NCBI GenBank assembly: GCA_036924085.1
Contig: JAVGWX010000004.1
Coordinates: 77,921,090-77,985,089 of the forward strand
DNA from: Ariolimax columbianus
Lineage: Eukaryota; Mollusca; Gastropoda; Stylommatophora; Arionidae
DNA length: 64,000 bases
Direction: 5' to 3'
Shown here: piece after piece, positions 34,085 through 44,919 of the stretch
Layout: each line of letters opens with the position of its first letter
How positions within the stretch are numbered: position 1 is the stretch's first letter
Notes under the pieces: generated by a model
The model's input: only the letters and a program-made list of their open reading frames with translations
The model's database searches: none
What the model was told of the DNA's origin: nothing
Made by a program: the position numbers and the translations under genes

Positions 34085-34089
34085 TAAAT

Positions 34090-34430
34090 ATTCGTTGTCA
34101 ATCTCCTGCTGCCAGACTCCGAAAATGGCTTGGCAAGGAGCAGGATGCTGTCCAGGAGAACGAAATGTCTTGTTTTGTAGGTTACAGTTTGACTACTATA
34201 TTTGCATTTTTCGATCCGACTTGAGCAGGCATTTTTGAGTACTGGGTTAGCATTTCCTCTTCGATCATTTCTCTTTAGCCAATCTGCTCTGTTGCAGCCT
34301 GTTATCCAGGATCCACACGTGGAGGTGGAAGAAGGGTCTTGGCAGCTCTGGGTCACTGGCCCTGACGCTAACAGTCAGCTATGGGTCGCTGACTCCTGCA
34401 GCTCATTCACTGATTAGCATTTTGATTCGT
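34090..34430 (-). mobile_element. Family A dispersed element, copy A2
   Basis: Shares gtcaatctcctgctgccaga, gatccgacttgagcaggcat, tttgagtactgggttagcat, cagcctgttatccaggatcc, gggtcttggcagctctggg, ctggccctgacgctaacagt and ctgcagctcattcactgatt. It has one full ctggccctgac-type unit plus a partial one, which is the pre-expansion state of the array in copy A5. Confidence 0.82.
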
Positions 34431-34619
34431 TTCTTATAAAATACATTTTTTTTAGGTTTTTTTCTTTTTTTACTTCTACGTCATTCAGGGGTCGACAAGC
34501 GTGACTTGCACGTGACAGACATCAGTACTCATCAAGCTGGGAGAAACCTGCTGAAAACAGACTTGACTGGAGACAGACTAGGCTGGAGACAGACTTCGTG
34601 TGCTGGCTTGCAGGCTGGG

Positions 34620-35680
34620 ACAACCAAACTGTATCGAACTTCTGACGTCTACTAACCAAACTGTGTCAAACTTCAGACATGTGCAAACCAAACTGTGTCA
34701 AACTTCAGACGTCTACAAACCAAACTGTGTCAAACTTCAGACGTCTACAAACCAAACGGTGTCAAACTTCAGACATGTGCAAACCAAGCTGTGTCAAACT
34801 TCAGACGTCTACAAACCAAACTGTATCAAACTTCAGACATGTGCAAACCAAACTGTGTCAAACTTTAGATGTCTACAAACCAAACTGTGTCAAACTTCAG
34901 ACGTCTACAAACCAAACTGTGTCAAACTTCAGACGTCTACAAACCAAACTGTGTTAAACTTCAGACATCTACAAACCAAACTGTGTCAAACTTAAGACAT
35001 GTGCAAACCAAACTGTGTCAAACTTCAGACGTGTACAAACCAAACTGTGTCAAACTTCAGACGTCTACAAACCAAACTGTGTCAAACTTCAGACATGTTC
35101 AAACCAAACTGTGTTAAAGTTCAGACGTCTACAAACCAAACTGTGTCTAACTTCAGACATGGGCAAACCAAACTGTGTCAAACTTCAGACGTCTACAAAC
35201 CAAACTGCGTCAAACTTCAGACGTGTACAAACCAAACTGTGTCAAACTTCAGACGTCTACAAACCAAACTGTGTCAAACTTCAGACATGTTCAAACCAAA
35301 CTGTGTTAAAGTTCAGACGTCTACAAACCAAACTGTGTCTAACTTCAGACATGGGCAAACCAAACTGTGTCAAACTTCAGACGTCTACAAACCAAACTGT
35401 GTCAAACTTCAGACGTCTACAAACCAAACTGTGTCAAACTTCAGACCTCTACAAACTAAACTGTGTCAAACTTTAGACGTGTTCGAACCAAACTGTGTCA
35501 AACTTCAGACATGTTCAAACCAAACTGTGTCAAACTTCAGACGTGTACAAACTGAACTGTATGGAACTTCAGACGTATGCAAACCAAACTGTGTCGAACT
35601 TCAGACGTGGGGAAACTAAACTGTGTCGAACTTCTGACGTGTACAAACCAAACTGTGTCAAACTTCAGGCGTGTAGAAAT
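34620..35680 (+). repeat. 32-bp minisatellite, ~33 units, with 192-bp higher-order repeat
   Basis: Unit pieces are aaaccaaactgtgtcaaact and tcagacgtctac. Because 32 is not divisible by three, all plus-strand frames read through, giving a string of misleading open frames. A variant gtgttaaagttc occurs at 35111 and 35303, 192 bp (6 units) apart, each followed by the same variant neighbours. This shows a six-unit block duplication. Confidence 0.96.
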
Positions 35681-35829
35681 TAACTGTCAGTTGTCTCTCG
35701 AGACGTATAGAATGTCAACACCGGTCAAATGGCGGTTTTTTATTCTGGATTGGGCCAACGGTTTTGGGCATCTTAGACCATTGGCCATCACAGCTAATGA
35801 CGTCATAATGGCAGCAACACAACTCTCTG

Positions 35830-36140
35830 CACGTCATCCGATCCACATCCATCGTTCGCGAAGCGCCCAATCTCGGGTTTATGAACATCATTCCAGCTTC
35901 TATGACTCCTCTCCAAGTTGTCTTAGGTCAGCCTCTCTGTTACCTTTCCTCTGCGGTCCAAGGCATGGGGATGCAGGAGGTAACATGATGATCTCGTCTA
36001 AGGACATAACGAAGCCTATCCCATCTTCGGCCGATTATGATGGTCTGCATATCTTCTTGTCTGCTTTGGTTGAGCAGCTCTTCAACTGTGCTAGTGTTCA
36101 GTTTCTTCACCGATGGCAAAACCCTGAAGTAGGTACGGAA
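35830..36140 (-). pseudogene. LINE RT C-terminal relic
   Basis: Minus-strand text reads STVEELLNQSRQEDMQTIII then GRRWDRLRYVLRRDHHVTSC and, after a stop, PKTTWRGVIEAGM. This resembles the I..R.W.W.GH.LRR, GRP..TWRR.IEA tail of LINE RTs. Degraded. Confidence 0.6.
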
Positions 36141-36289
36141 GTGAATGTTTTCACTGACGACGGCAAACTGGAAAGGGAGATAGAAAAGGGCATTTAATGG
36201 CAAACAAGGTGCACTTCCAGCTAGCAGCGATAAGGAACTATAAAAAGGCACTACGCCCACTAAATAGACACTGATAGTTTCAGACTTGG

Positions 36290-37890
36290 GCGCTTTTAAA
36301 GTAAAGGTTTGTCTTGAAAGTAAATTACACTACTGTCAGGGAATAAAGTTGTTAGAGACGCCAGTAAAGGTTTATATTACAGTAAATTACACTACTGTCA
36401 GGAAATGAAGTTGTCAGAGACGTCAGTAAAGGTTTGTCTTGAAAGTAAATTACACTACTGTCAGGGAATGAAATTGTCAGAGACTTCAGTAACGGATTGT
36501 CTTAAAAGTAAATGAGACTACTGTCAGGGAATAAAGTTGTTAGAGACGTCAGTAAAGGTTTATCTTACAGTAAATTACACTATTGTCAGAGAATAAAGTT
36601 GTTAGAGACGTCAGTAAAGGTTTGTCTTGACAGTAAATTACACTATTGTCAGGGAATAAAGTTGTTAGAGACGTCAGTAAAGGTTTATCTTACAGTAAAT
36701 TACACTACTGTCAGGGAGTAAAGTTGTTAGAGACGTCAGTAAAGGTTTATCTTACAGTAAATTACACTATTGTCAGAGAATAAAGTTGTTAGAGATGTCA
36801 GTAAAGGTTTATCTTACAGTAAATTACACTACTGTCAGGGAATAAAGTTGTTAGAGACGTCAGTAAAGGTTTATCTTACAGTAAATTACACTACTGTCAG
36901 GGAATAAAGTTGTTAGAGACGTCAGTAAAGGTTTATCTTACAGTAAATTATACTACTTTCAGGGAATAACGTTGTTAGAGACGTCGGTAAAGGTTTATTT
37001 TACAGTAAATTACACTACTGTCAGGGAATAAAGTTGTTAGAGACGTCAGTAAAGGTTTATCTTACAGTAAATTACACTACTGTCAGGGAATAAAGTTGTT
37101 AGAGACGTCAGTAAAGGTTTATCTTACAGTAAATTACACTACTGTCAGGGAATAAAGTTGTTAGAGACGTCAGTAAAGGTTTATCTTACAGTAAATTACA
37201 CTACTGTCAGGGAATAAAGTTGTTAGAGACGTCAGTAAAGGTTTATCTTACAGTAAATTACACTACTGTCAGAGAATAAAGTTGTGAGAGACTTCAGTAA
37301 AGGTTTGTCTCATTGTACGAGCTACATTACAGTCTGGAAATGAAGTTGTTAGAGACGCCAGTAAAGGTTTATCTTACAGTAAATTACACTACTTTCAGGG
37401 AATAACGTTGTTAGAGACGTCGGTAAAGGTTTATCTTACAGTAAATTACACTACTGTCAGGAAATAAAGTTGTTAGAGACGTCAGTAAAGGTTTATCTTA
37501 CAGTAAATTACACTACTGTCAGGGAATAAAGTTGTTAGAGACGTCAGTAAAGGTTTATCTTACAGTAAATTACACTACTGTCAGGGAATAAAGTTGTTAG
37601 AGACGTCAGTAAAGGTTTATCTTACAGTAAATTACACTACTGTCAGGGAATAAAGTTGTTAGAGACGTCAGTAAAGGTTTATCTTACAGTAAATTACACT
37701 ACTGTCAGAGAATAAAGTTGTGAGAGACTTCAGTAAAGGTTTGTCTCATTGTACGAGCTACATTACAGTCTGGAAATGAAGTTGCTAGAGACTTCAGTAT
37801 TCTATGTCGCAACTTGTATGAGGTAGTCGATTTCCTCGATGACTTTTACTTCTCTAGTCATATACCAGGAACCCATTTACAGCGATTAGA
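36290..37890 (+). mobile_element. Family D element copy 2 with 62-bp minisatellite
   Basis: About 24 units of 62 bp (gttgttagagacgtcagtaa / aggtttatcttacagtaaat / tacactactgtcagggaata). A distinctive variant unit with gtctcattgtacgagctac recurs at ~37315 and ~37751, 436 bp (about seven units) apart, marking a higher-order duplication. The flank after the array (acttcagtattctatgtcgc ... tataccagg..cccatttacag) matches the flank of copy 1 on both sides of its LINE insertion. It is therefore the empty-site paralogue. Confidence 0.9.
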
Positions 37891-38034
37891 TAAGCCAACA
37901 TGTTAGAACGAGACCTGGGAGATGCCCTGTGCACGAAGTGCAGTATGATCAACCAGCAGCCAAATCACAATACGGGATGATTACGTGCCACAAGTCAACC
38001 CGGTGACGATGGATAAAGGGGACTATGTTCTTGT

Positions 38035-38225
38035 TCTTCTTAGTCCGTTCTCAATCTCCCGCCATCAAGCCATGAAAGGAGCTTTGCAAGTAACAAAATT
38101 TTGTCCAGAGAACTGAATGCGTTGTTTCTTAGGTTACAGCTTGTCTGCGAGATTTGCACCTTTCAGTCCGATACATCCGACTTCGGCAGGCCTTTTTGGG
38201 TACCGGGTTAGCTTTCCCTCATGAA
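38035..38225 (-). mobile_element. Family A dispersed element, copy A3 (truncated)
   Basis: Reads gttctcaatctcccgccatc, gtccagagaactgaatgcgt, cgatacatccgacttcggca and gtaccgggttagctttccct, then stops matching. About half of the family length is present. Confidence 0.78.
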
Positions 38226-38639
38226 AAGTTCATTATATCTGCAACACAAGCCTCTCATCTAGCCCAAACCCGAAGTTTTACCCAAACCACTCCCTTGCAA
38301 GAGCCTTTGGACAAAAGAAGAAGAGAAAGAAGTGAAAATTCAGAGAATAAGACGAATAAAATCGAGCACTGGCCTATACTGATAAACATATGTGTGATTT
38401 GTCCATTTATTTGTTTTTGGCCACGCTAGTGGGACACATTGATATCAGTACCCGTCCGGCAGCGAAGCGTCCGTCCGGAACAGATAAGAGCCGACGGTGT
38501 GTGTTGGTTGGACACAGATGGATGGCCCGTTGATTGCACTTAGTTGGAGCCACTCACTTTTGTCCAGGGCTTACCAGATTGAAATCGATTGTTCAGCTGC
38601 TAGTTCTGACATTTGTGTGCTTCGTCCTTTGCACTTATC

Positions 38640-38695
38640 TCCTCTCTCACTCTCTCTCTCTCTCTCTTTCTCTCACTCTCTCTCTGTCTCTCTCA

Positions 38696-38730
<35 letters not shown>
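38640..38730 (+). repeat. (CT)n microsatellite
   Basis: About 90 bp of ctct with a few cact and ctgt interruptions. Confidence 0.97.
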
Positions 38731-38732
<2 letters not shown>

Positions 38733-38782
38733 GCTCTACATCTCTTCTCATGTAGCATGTCCTTTGTAGAATGCTTACGGAC

Positions 38783-38879
38783 GATGCTTACGGAAACTGC
38801 TGAACATAAAATGGTAATATTGGCTCTACATCTATGATCCAATATTACCATTTTATGTTCAGCAGTTTCCGTAAGCATC
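38783..38879. repeat. Perfect 41-bp inverted repeat with 15-nt loop
   Basis: Arm 38783-38823 (starts gatgcttacggaaactgctg) is the exact reverse complement of arm 38839-38879 (ends gcagtttccgtaagcatc). The loop ctctacatctatgat is at 38824-38838. A transcript would fold into a perfect 41-bp hairpin. Immediately left, gaatgcttacgga is a partial direct copy of the arm start. Possible origins are fold-back replication, a small hairpin RNA locus, or an assembly or library artefact. Confidence 0.95.
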
Positions 38880-39104
38880 CCAGATGAAAACGGTCAAACT
38901 TCTTGGCATGTCGGTTGGACACAGTTCAGGTTTCATAGGCGTACTGAACAGTTGTTAGGACGACTGTCGCACTAACCTTCAATTTAGTTACAAACTAAAT
39001 TCCTCTCCGGTTCAGAACTGAGGGTCTTAGTTTTCCAAATGCTACACGCGATTTTGCAATTCTCGAGTTTACTTATCATCAATATAACTGCTCTGGAGAG
39101 TGTG

Positions 39105-39415
39105 CTGCCAGGGCGAGGTGTAATATACTGACCAAGACCACCATCTCACTTCCACGCACTACTCCCTGGAAATAGACTGCTTCCTTACAGTCTGACTAAC
39201 GAAGTAGGGAGATCGATGTGATATCCGTAGTAGTGATCGACACGCAGATGAAGTCAAGCTTGGCACACCCGCCTATAGGATACCGGTTCACCTTCATCAA
39301 CACCCTCAGAATGTAATGAAAGCTACTGCAATACGTCACCTAACGCCCGTTTCAGGACGCACAAAAGGGTAAACATACTTATAGGCTTTCAACAACTACA
39401 AGAACTCGTAAACGT
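39105..39415 (+). mobile_element. Family B dispersed element
   Basis: Shares gtaatatactgaccaagacc, cagtctgactaacgaagtag, gtagtagtgatcgacacgca and ggacgcacaaaagggtaaac, then tttcaacaactacaag. Moderately diverged; no 38-bp array. Confidence 0.78.
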
Positions 39416-39461
39416 ACATATACATTCTTCCTAAAAATTCACGCCAAATCTCTATACTCTC

Positions 39462-39467
39462 TCTCGC

Positions 39468-39507
<40 letters not shown>
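39462..39507 (+). repeat. (CT)n microsatellite
   Basis: About 45 bp of ct dinucleotide. Confidence 0.97.
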
Positions 39508-39513
<6 letters not shown>

Positions 39514-39659
39514 GTGCGTCAATTTTCTTTTATACATTTGGCTCTTATCCGTTTCCTTCTTATCCTCAATCTATGCTTTTTTCTTTGTTCTCTTTGATCT
39601 ATTTTTCTTCATCAATCAATTTCGGTAGCGCGTTAAGACGACTAGAGCCTGGTACGTCG

Positions 39660-40290
39660 AAGGACCATGTCCATGACCACGTCCCGCGTGACCTGTAGTT
39701 TTGTTGGAGAGATGCGATATGTTTCAACCAGATGTTGCGAGGCTGGTCCTGAGGGCGTTTCCAGGATGAGCACAGTCTTTGCGTCCCTCACCCCACACTG
39801 TCTGTCGGAGCATCTCGAGGGCTGGTTCTTCCCTGGGGAGACCTACAACGTGACCGAATAGGGTGATGCAACGGCGATCAGTCGTTGAGGCAATGCTTCA
39901 CTGTTGGAAATCATGTCATGCCAGACGATTCCTAGGATGCGCCTACGTTTGCGCATGTGGAAGGTCTCAAGACATTACTGGTTCCTCTGTAGTAGTGTCC
40001 AGGACTCGGATCCGTACATGATTTGGGGACAATGCAGGAGAAGCATATACCAAGCCTGGCCTTCAGGGGCAGCCGTTACTAAGACAAGACGCTGTGGAGT
40101 GAGTGCATGGATGAAGCAGCTAAGCGCATCCTACGGGCGATGTCGTTACTCCTGCCTGCGTCAGGGGACCGTCTGCTGCCGAGATAGACGAAGTCCTTGG
40201 TGGCTGCATGCAACACGGTTGTCGTCCACGGTGGTGCTCAACGCAGAGGGACCCTTGCTGAGGTTTTAGATTTTCGTCTTCGTCCAGGAG
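39660..40290 (-). pseudogene. LINE RT C-terminal relic
   Basis: Minus-strand text includes LHISWTKTKI near 40285, STTVDDNRVACSHQGLRLS, PQIMYGSESWTLLQ, HMRKRRRILGIVWHDMISNS and SPGKNQPSRCSDRQCGVRDA. This matches the SWTKTK, YG.E.WTL, R.ILGI.W.D pattern of a LINE RT after the catalytic core. Several stops and frame shifts are present. Confidence 0.68.
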
Positions 40291-40299
40291 ATGTGCAAG

Positions 40300-40825
40300 C
40301 CTAGGTGGGTAGTCAAACGATCCAGTGTCTCTCGCTCTTGCTTATCTTCATACATCCATTCATTCTTTCTAAAAATACATTGTCCCTCCACGCCGTTCTA
40401 TATTTCCTTCTCGTACTTTTTCACTCTTTAAATCTCTCAGTTTCTCTCTCTTTCTCACTCTTTCTCTCTCTTCCTCACTCTCTCTCTCTCTGTATTTTTT
40501 GTTGACTGTGTGACTTGACTGTTCCCAGTCTCTTCTCTATTTCCATGGATTGTAGACGCCTTCTTTACTTACCTTATTGTTTATAGCTTTTACAGAATAC
40601 AAGCAGTCACGGGCAGATCATCTTTATAGTTTCATCTATACAATGTGAAGAAACAAACAGCAAATTAACAAATAACGGTTCAACCTTCACATACCCATTC
40701 CCATTACACTTTATCCTCGCCCATTTTCCCGTCCCATTCCCATTACACCCTATCCTCGCCCATTTTCCCGTCCCATTCCTGAACCGCACGTCTTTTCCCA
40801 CGCCCACCATCCAATCTAAAACCCC
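40300..40825. other. Unassigned DNA
   Basis: Short (tctc)n-like stretch at 40440-40490 and a 34-bp duplication (ccattcccattacac...cctcgcccattttcccg) at 40690-40775. No gene seen. Confidence 0.5.
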
Positions 40826-41037
40826 AGCATGTTAAAGATATCCATAGACTTCATCATCCTGTTAAAGATGTCCATAGACTTCATCATCCTGTTAAAGATG
40901 TCCATAGACTTCATCATCCTGTTAAAGATGTCCATAAACATCATCATCCTGTTAAAGATGTCCATAGACTTCTTCATCCTGTTAAAGTTGTCCATAGACT
41001 TCATCATTCTGTTAAAGATGTCCATAGACTTCTTCCA
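40826..41037 (+). repeat. 30-bp minisatellite, 7 units
   Basis: Unit pieces are cctgttaaagatgtccatag and acttcatcat, spaced exactly 30 bp. Ten-residue peptide repeats appear on both strands but nothing else supports coding. Confidence 0.95.
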
Positions 41038-41645
41038 GAGTTTGATCATATTGCTAAATTGGTACTCATTCTATATTGTGCTGCATTGGTCATTTATATT
41101 CCTCATAGACTTTCTCTATATAATGTTTCTGCAGCTGCCTTCTTTGCCAGCTCAAATGCATGCACTACATAACTTAACTTAACGTCACTACACTGGTTTA
41201 GAAGACCTTGCAAAGTCTGTTTACAACCAGTTTCTTGGAGAGCGGTAAATTGATGTGCGAGCCCATCTTAAAAGACTCAAAGACTAGAGGAAAGTAGACC
41301 CGCAGCCTGTTATGCGCATCTATGCTGCTCTAAACAAACTACCCAGCCTTGGCCGCTGCAATGCTATATCCGACAGTTACTCGCTTCTTACGACATGCTC
41401 TCTGAGGGGAGGGGTGTACACAAAGACGCCGGCGGACCGCTCAGGTCTACTGATACTGATGCCTGTTAAATAATTTATTGTTGTATAAACCTGAAGAATA
41501 TCACTATAACAATAAAATAGGACATAGTAAAAGATCGCTAGCCGAGCCTTAGTGAGTTAAAGTGCAAATATCTGGCGTATTTTTTACAGAGTGAATGACA
41601 GCATATAAAGGATCTGATAACGCCAGCTCAGAAACATGCTAACTG
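41038..41645. other. Unassigned DNA
   Basis: No recognisable gene, repeat or RNA. Confidence 0.4.
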
Positions 41646-41659
41646 GTACAACAAACTAT

Positions 41660-41960
41660 GTAACACTTCATTGCGACTTTGTGTCGTAGTTTAAAACGAA
41701 GCTGCGATATCTGCGCATTTCGGCCCAACAGATCTGATTTCAGCGCGACATTGTTGGGATCGGGTTTGTCTTCCCTCTTCGATCCATAATCTTTTAGCCA
41801 GTCTGCATGAGCACAGTCTGTTTCCAGGACTACCATTTGGAGGCAGAATATAGTCTTGGTCAGTCAGGACTCACTGGCCTTGATGCAAGCAGCCAGCTTT
41901 TAGTCGCTGGCTGCAGGCAAGCTCATTCACTTGTGCATCTTCAGCGCCAAATACAGTATA
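41660..41960 (-). mobile_element. Family A dispersed element, copy A4 (diverged subfamily)
   Basis: Resembles copy A8 (63025) more than A1/A2: gactttgtgtcgtagtttaa, gcatttcggcccaacagatc, ctgtttccaggactaccatt, gatgcaagcagccagctttt and agctcattcac. Its far end runs into the 34-bp and 33-bp arrays. Confidence 0.7.
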
Positions 41961-42165
41961 AGGACTACACTGATGAGCACTTTACTCAAACAAACAGGCT
42001 ACACCGATGAGCCCTTTACTCAAACAAACAGGCTACACCGATGAGCACTTTACTCAAACAAACAGGCTACACCGATGAACACTTTACTCAAACAAACAGG
42101 CTACACCGATGAGCACTTTACTCAAACAAACAGGCTACACCGATGAGCACTTTACTCAAACATCC
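41960..42165 (+). repeat. 34-bp minisatellite, 6 units
   Basis: Unit pieces gatgagcactttactcaaac and aaacaggctacacc; period 34 bp. The unit is alignable with the following 33-bp unit. Confidence 0.92.
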
Positions 42166-42500
42166 AGGCTACTCGGGTAAGCTCGCTACTTAAAGGAACA
42201 GGTTACTCGGGTAAACTCGCTACTCTAAGTAACAGGTTACTTGGGTAAGCTCGCTACTTTAAAGAACAAGTTACTCGGGTAAGCTCGCTACTTAAAGAAC
42301 ACGTTACTCGGGTAAACTCGCTACTTAAAGAACATGTTACTCGGGTAAGCTCGCTATTTAAAGAACACGTTACTCGGGTAAACTCGCTACTTAAAGAACA
42401 TGTTACTCGGGTAAGCTCGCTACTTAAAGAACAAGTTACTCGGGTAAGCTCGCTACTTAAAGAACAAGTTACTCGGGTAAGCTCGCTACTTAAAGAACAG
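42165..42500 (+). repeat. 33-bp minisatellite, ~10 units
   Basis: Unit pieces gttactcgggtaagctcgct and acttaaagaacag; period 33 bp. It appears to share an ancestor with the adjacent 34-bp array. Degenerate units (ttactctaatgagcac) continue to 42600. Confidence 0.93.
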
Positions 42501-42869
42501 GATACTCGGATGAGCACTTTACCTAAAGAAAAAAACGTTACTCTAATTAATACTTTACTCCAATGAACACTTTACTCTAATGAGCACCTTACTTCAAGGG
42601 CCATGTTACTGTGAGAAGGACGTTTTTTTGATGAACACTATAAGCTTATTATGCATCGTTAGTGTTTCCTTTGGAACTAATGCAAATGTTAGCGACAGCT
42701 TATTGTGTGCGCGTTCTGTCTTTCATCTTCTTCTTCGTGTGTCCTACTGCCTTTGCCGTTCGGTGTCGCAGAGTGGTGGCATGCGTAGATTTCTTGTTAG
42801 AGCCAAGTGGGAGGTATGTACTGTCGTTAGGTGTAACTTCCTGAGAGTGTCAGAGACACGCTCTCTCCA

Positions 42870-43440
42870 CCTTCGTCGTCGTCTGCCTTTTGCTCATGGA
42901 CTGTACACCTGTATAAGATATTCTCTTGATGCAGGCTGGTCATAATGCAATCTGACTAATAGACCAAACCACTTGATATGTTGTGCTTCAATGTAGTCAC
43001 TAACTGGGTTTATCCCCACTATCTGCCTCAGCATGGTTTTGCGAATTCGGTCACGGATTGTCTTTCCGGCTGCATTTCTCACATAACGCATCTCCCAGCT
43101 CTGGATCTTATTCTTATGTGTTTTTAGTAAGAACCAAGATTTATATGTAGGAATATATGTAGAAAAATATAGTGCATTTTTCAGCCTCCTCTAAGTTGAA
43201 AAAGCACTCTAATGTCTTTCAAAATCGGTGCAATTTGATAGAAGACACTATTCGCCTAGTGAATGTTATGTGTGATCTCTCTATCCTCTCTGCCGTCATC
43301 AGCGAACATACTACCTAGGTATTTGAACTCCCGTACTTGATATATACCAATGTCAATGACGTGGACACTTCTCTGCACTTTTTCACGAGATACCAACATA
43401 GTCTCTCATGTCTTTCATCGTGTGTGCTATTTTAACAACT
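42870..43440 (-). pseudogene. LINE RT C-terminal relic
   Basis: Minus-strand text at 43400-43250 includes VHVIDIGIYQVREFKYLGSM then FADDGREDREI-like sequence (RT motif E YLGS). At 43100-42894 it reads KIQSWEMRYVRNAAGKTIRD, IRKTMLRQIVGINPVSDYIE and AQHIKWFGLLVRLHYDQPAS. This is the thumb and tail of a LINE RT, related to 21340-21525. Frame changes and stops make it dead. Confidence 0.78.
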
Positions 43441-44635
43441 AACGTGCGCTTCAAGACAAGCATAGTTTTGTTTAGGGTGAACATCGACTGAGGGACACTT
43501 AACACATGCATGGTTAAGAATCACTGGTCGCCTGGAACGGACAGACGCGCGTCAACTCAAATCAGAGCTGTTCTAAAAATAGGGGGGATAGCCAACAGGT
43601 TCACAAATAAAATGATAAAAATCATTATTGAGAAATAATGGCAAATCCAGCCACGGGCCAGGATTCACAGCACCTGTCTTCGCAGAAATCCCGTCAGACG
43701 AGGGGCACGTGTGGGTCGCTAAGGAGCTACAAGTGCGCCAATAATTGAAACCATTCACCTGGCAAGCCCAGTTTTATGCTTTTCTATCGCCGGATTGTGG
43801 AGAAACGAAATATCGACTGATGTGATGCATGCAACACAGGCGTTAGAGATGCAATTGAATCGTTTCCACTACATATGTTAATTTCTTTCTTTAAATGCAA
43901 AGCTAAAAAAAGCAGTAAATGTTTTGATAATCTATTAAATGTATCCTTTCTGAAATCGTGAGGGAATGTTATAAAGTGTCGCTGTAACCCTTTTTAGGAT
44001 ATCAACTCTTCAACGCAGCTGCCACATTACACGGATGGGCCAAACACACGGTGAATGATTGAGAAGTAGACGTTTGAGAAGGAAAGGCAGCTCTAGATAA
44101 ATAATACATCGTATTTGATTCCACAAAATTCGCTCTATAAATAGTACCTTGTTTATGATAAGCCAGAATGAACCCGTCCTACAGGAAATTATTGTTGTTG
44201 TTGTTGTTGTTGTTACCGATCCAGCAGCATTCGGGATCTCACCCTTCGACCAAATGCCATGTAATGGTATTTTCTCGTGTTTATCAGCTGTTGTCTAATG
44301 CTATACAAAGTGTTCCATGTATCTGGCCGCGAAACAAGAACGATTGTTCTTAAATTCACTGAGCACTCAAAGAGATGGTGATCAATGGTTTCATATGGCT
44401 AGCACTCAGGAGTGTGTTGTGATTGAATTCTGTTTAAGTGCTTGTTACGTGGGATGTTTTGGGTTCTCAGTCGGCAATTGTGCTCTGATCTTTCCTTGTG
44501 AGTTGGTTCACACTGTCTGTGATTTGGATTGTTGCTTGCTAAATGCCTGTAGACCTCCACACCGGCAAGACACATGATGATGACATGATCGCGGAAACAA
44601 AAAGTTCTGGAAATATAACTCTTATATGATCGATT
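43441..44635. other. Unassigned DNA
   Basis: Contains a short (TTG)n run at 44190-44213. An open frame at 44317-44577 has no recognisable motif. Nothing else identified. Confidence 0.4.
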
Positions 44636-44639
44636 AAGA

Positions 44640-44918
44640 AAGTTCTAGAAAAAATTCCTCATACATATCAGAAAGTTATAGAAACAATTCCTCATACATA
44701 TCAGAAAGTTCTAGAAACAATTCCTTATACATATCAGAAAGCTCTAGAAACAATTCCACATACATATCAGAAAGCTCTAGAAACAATTCGTCATACATAT
44801 CAGAAAGTTCTAGAAACAATTCCTCATTCATTTCAGAAAGTTCTAGAAACAATTCCTCATACATATCAGAAAGTTCTAGAAACAATTCCTCATACATATA
44901 AGAAAGACAATTCTAGAA
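44640..44918 (+). repeat. 33-bp minisatellite, left part (8 units)
   Basis: Unit pieces agaaagttctagaaacaatt and cctcatacatatc; period 33 bp. A further unit (aaaaacaatacctcatacat / ttaagaaag) lies on the far side of the LINE at about 46045-46075. The LINE therefore inserted into this array. Confidence 0.92.
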
Positions 44919-44919
44919 C

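Noticed and set aside
38783..38879. Terminal inverted repeats of a small DNA transposon
   Set aside because: Only 15 bases separate the arms and no target duplication flanks them, so it does not fit a transposon.
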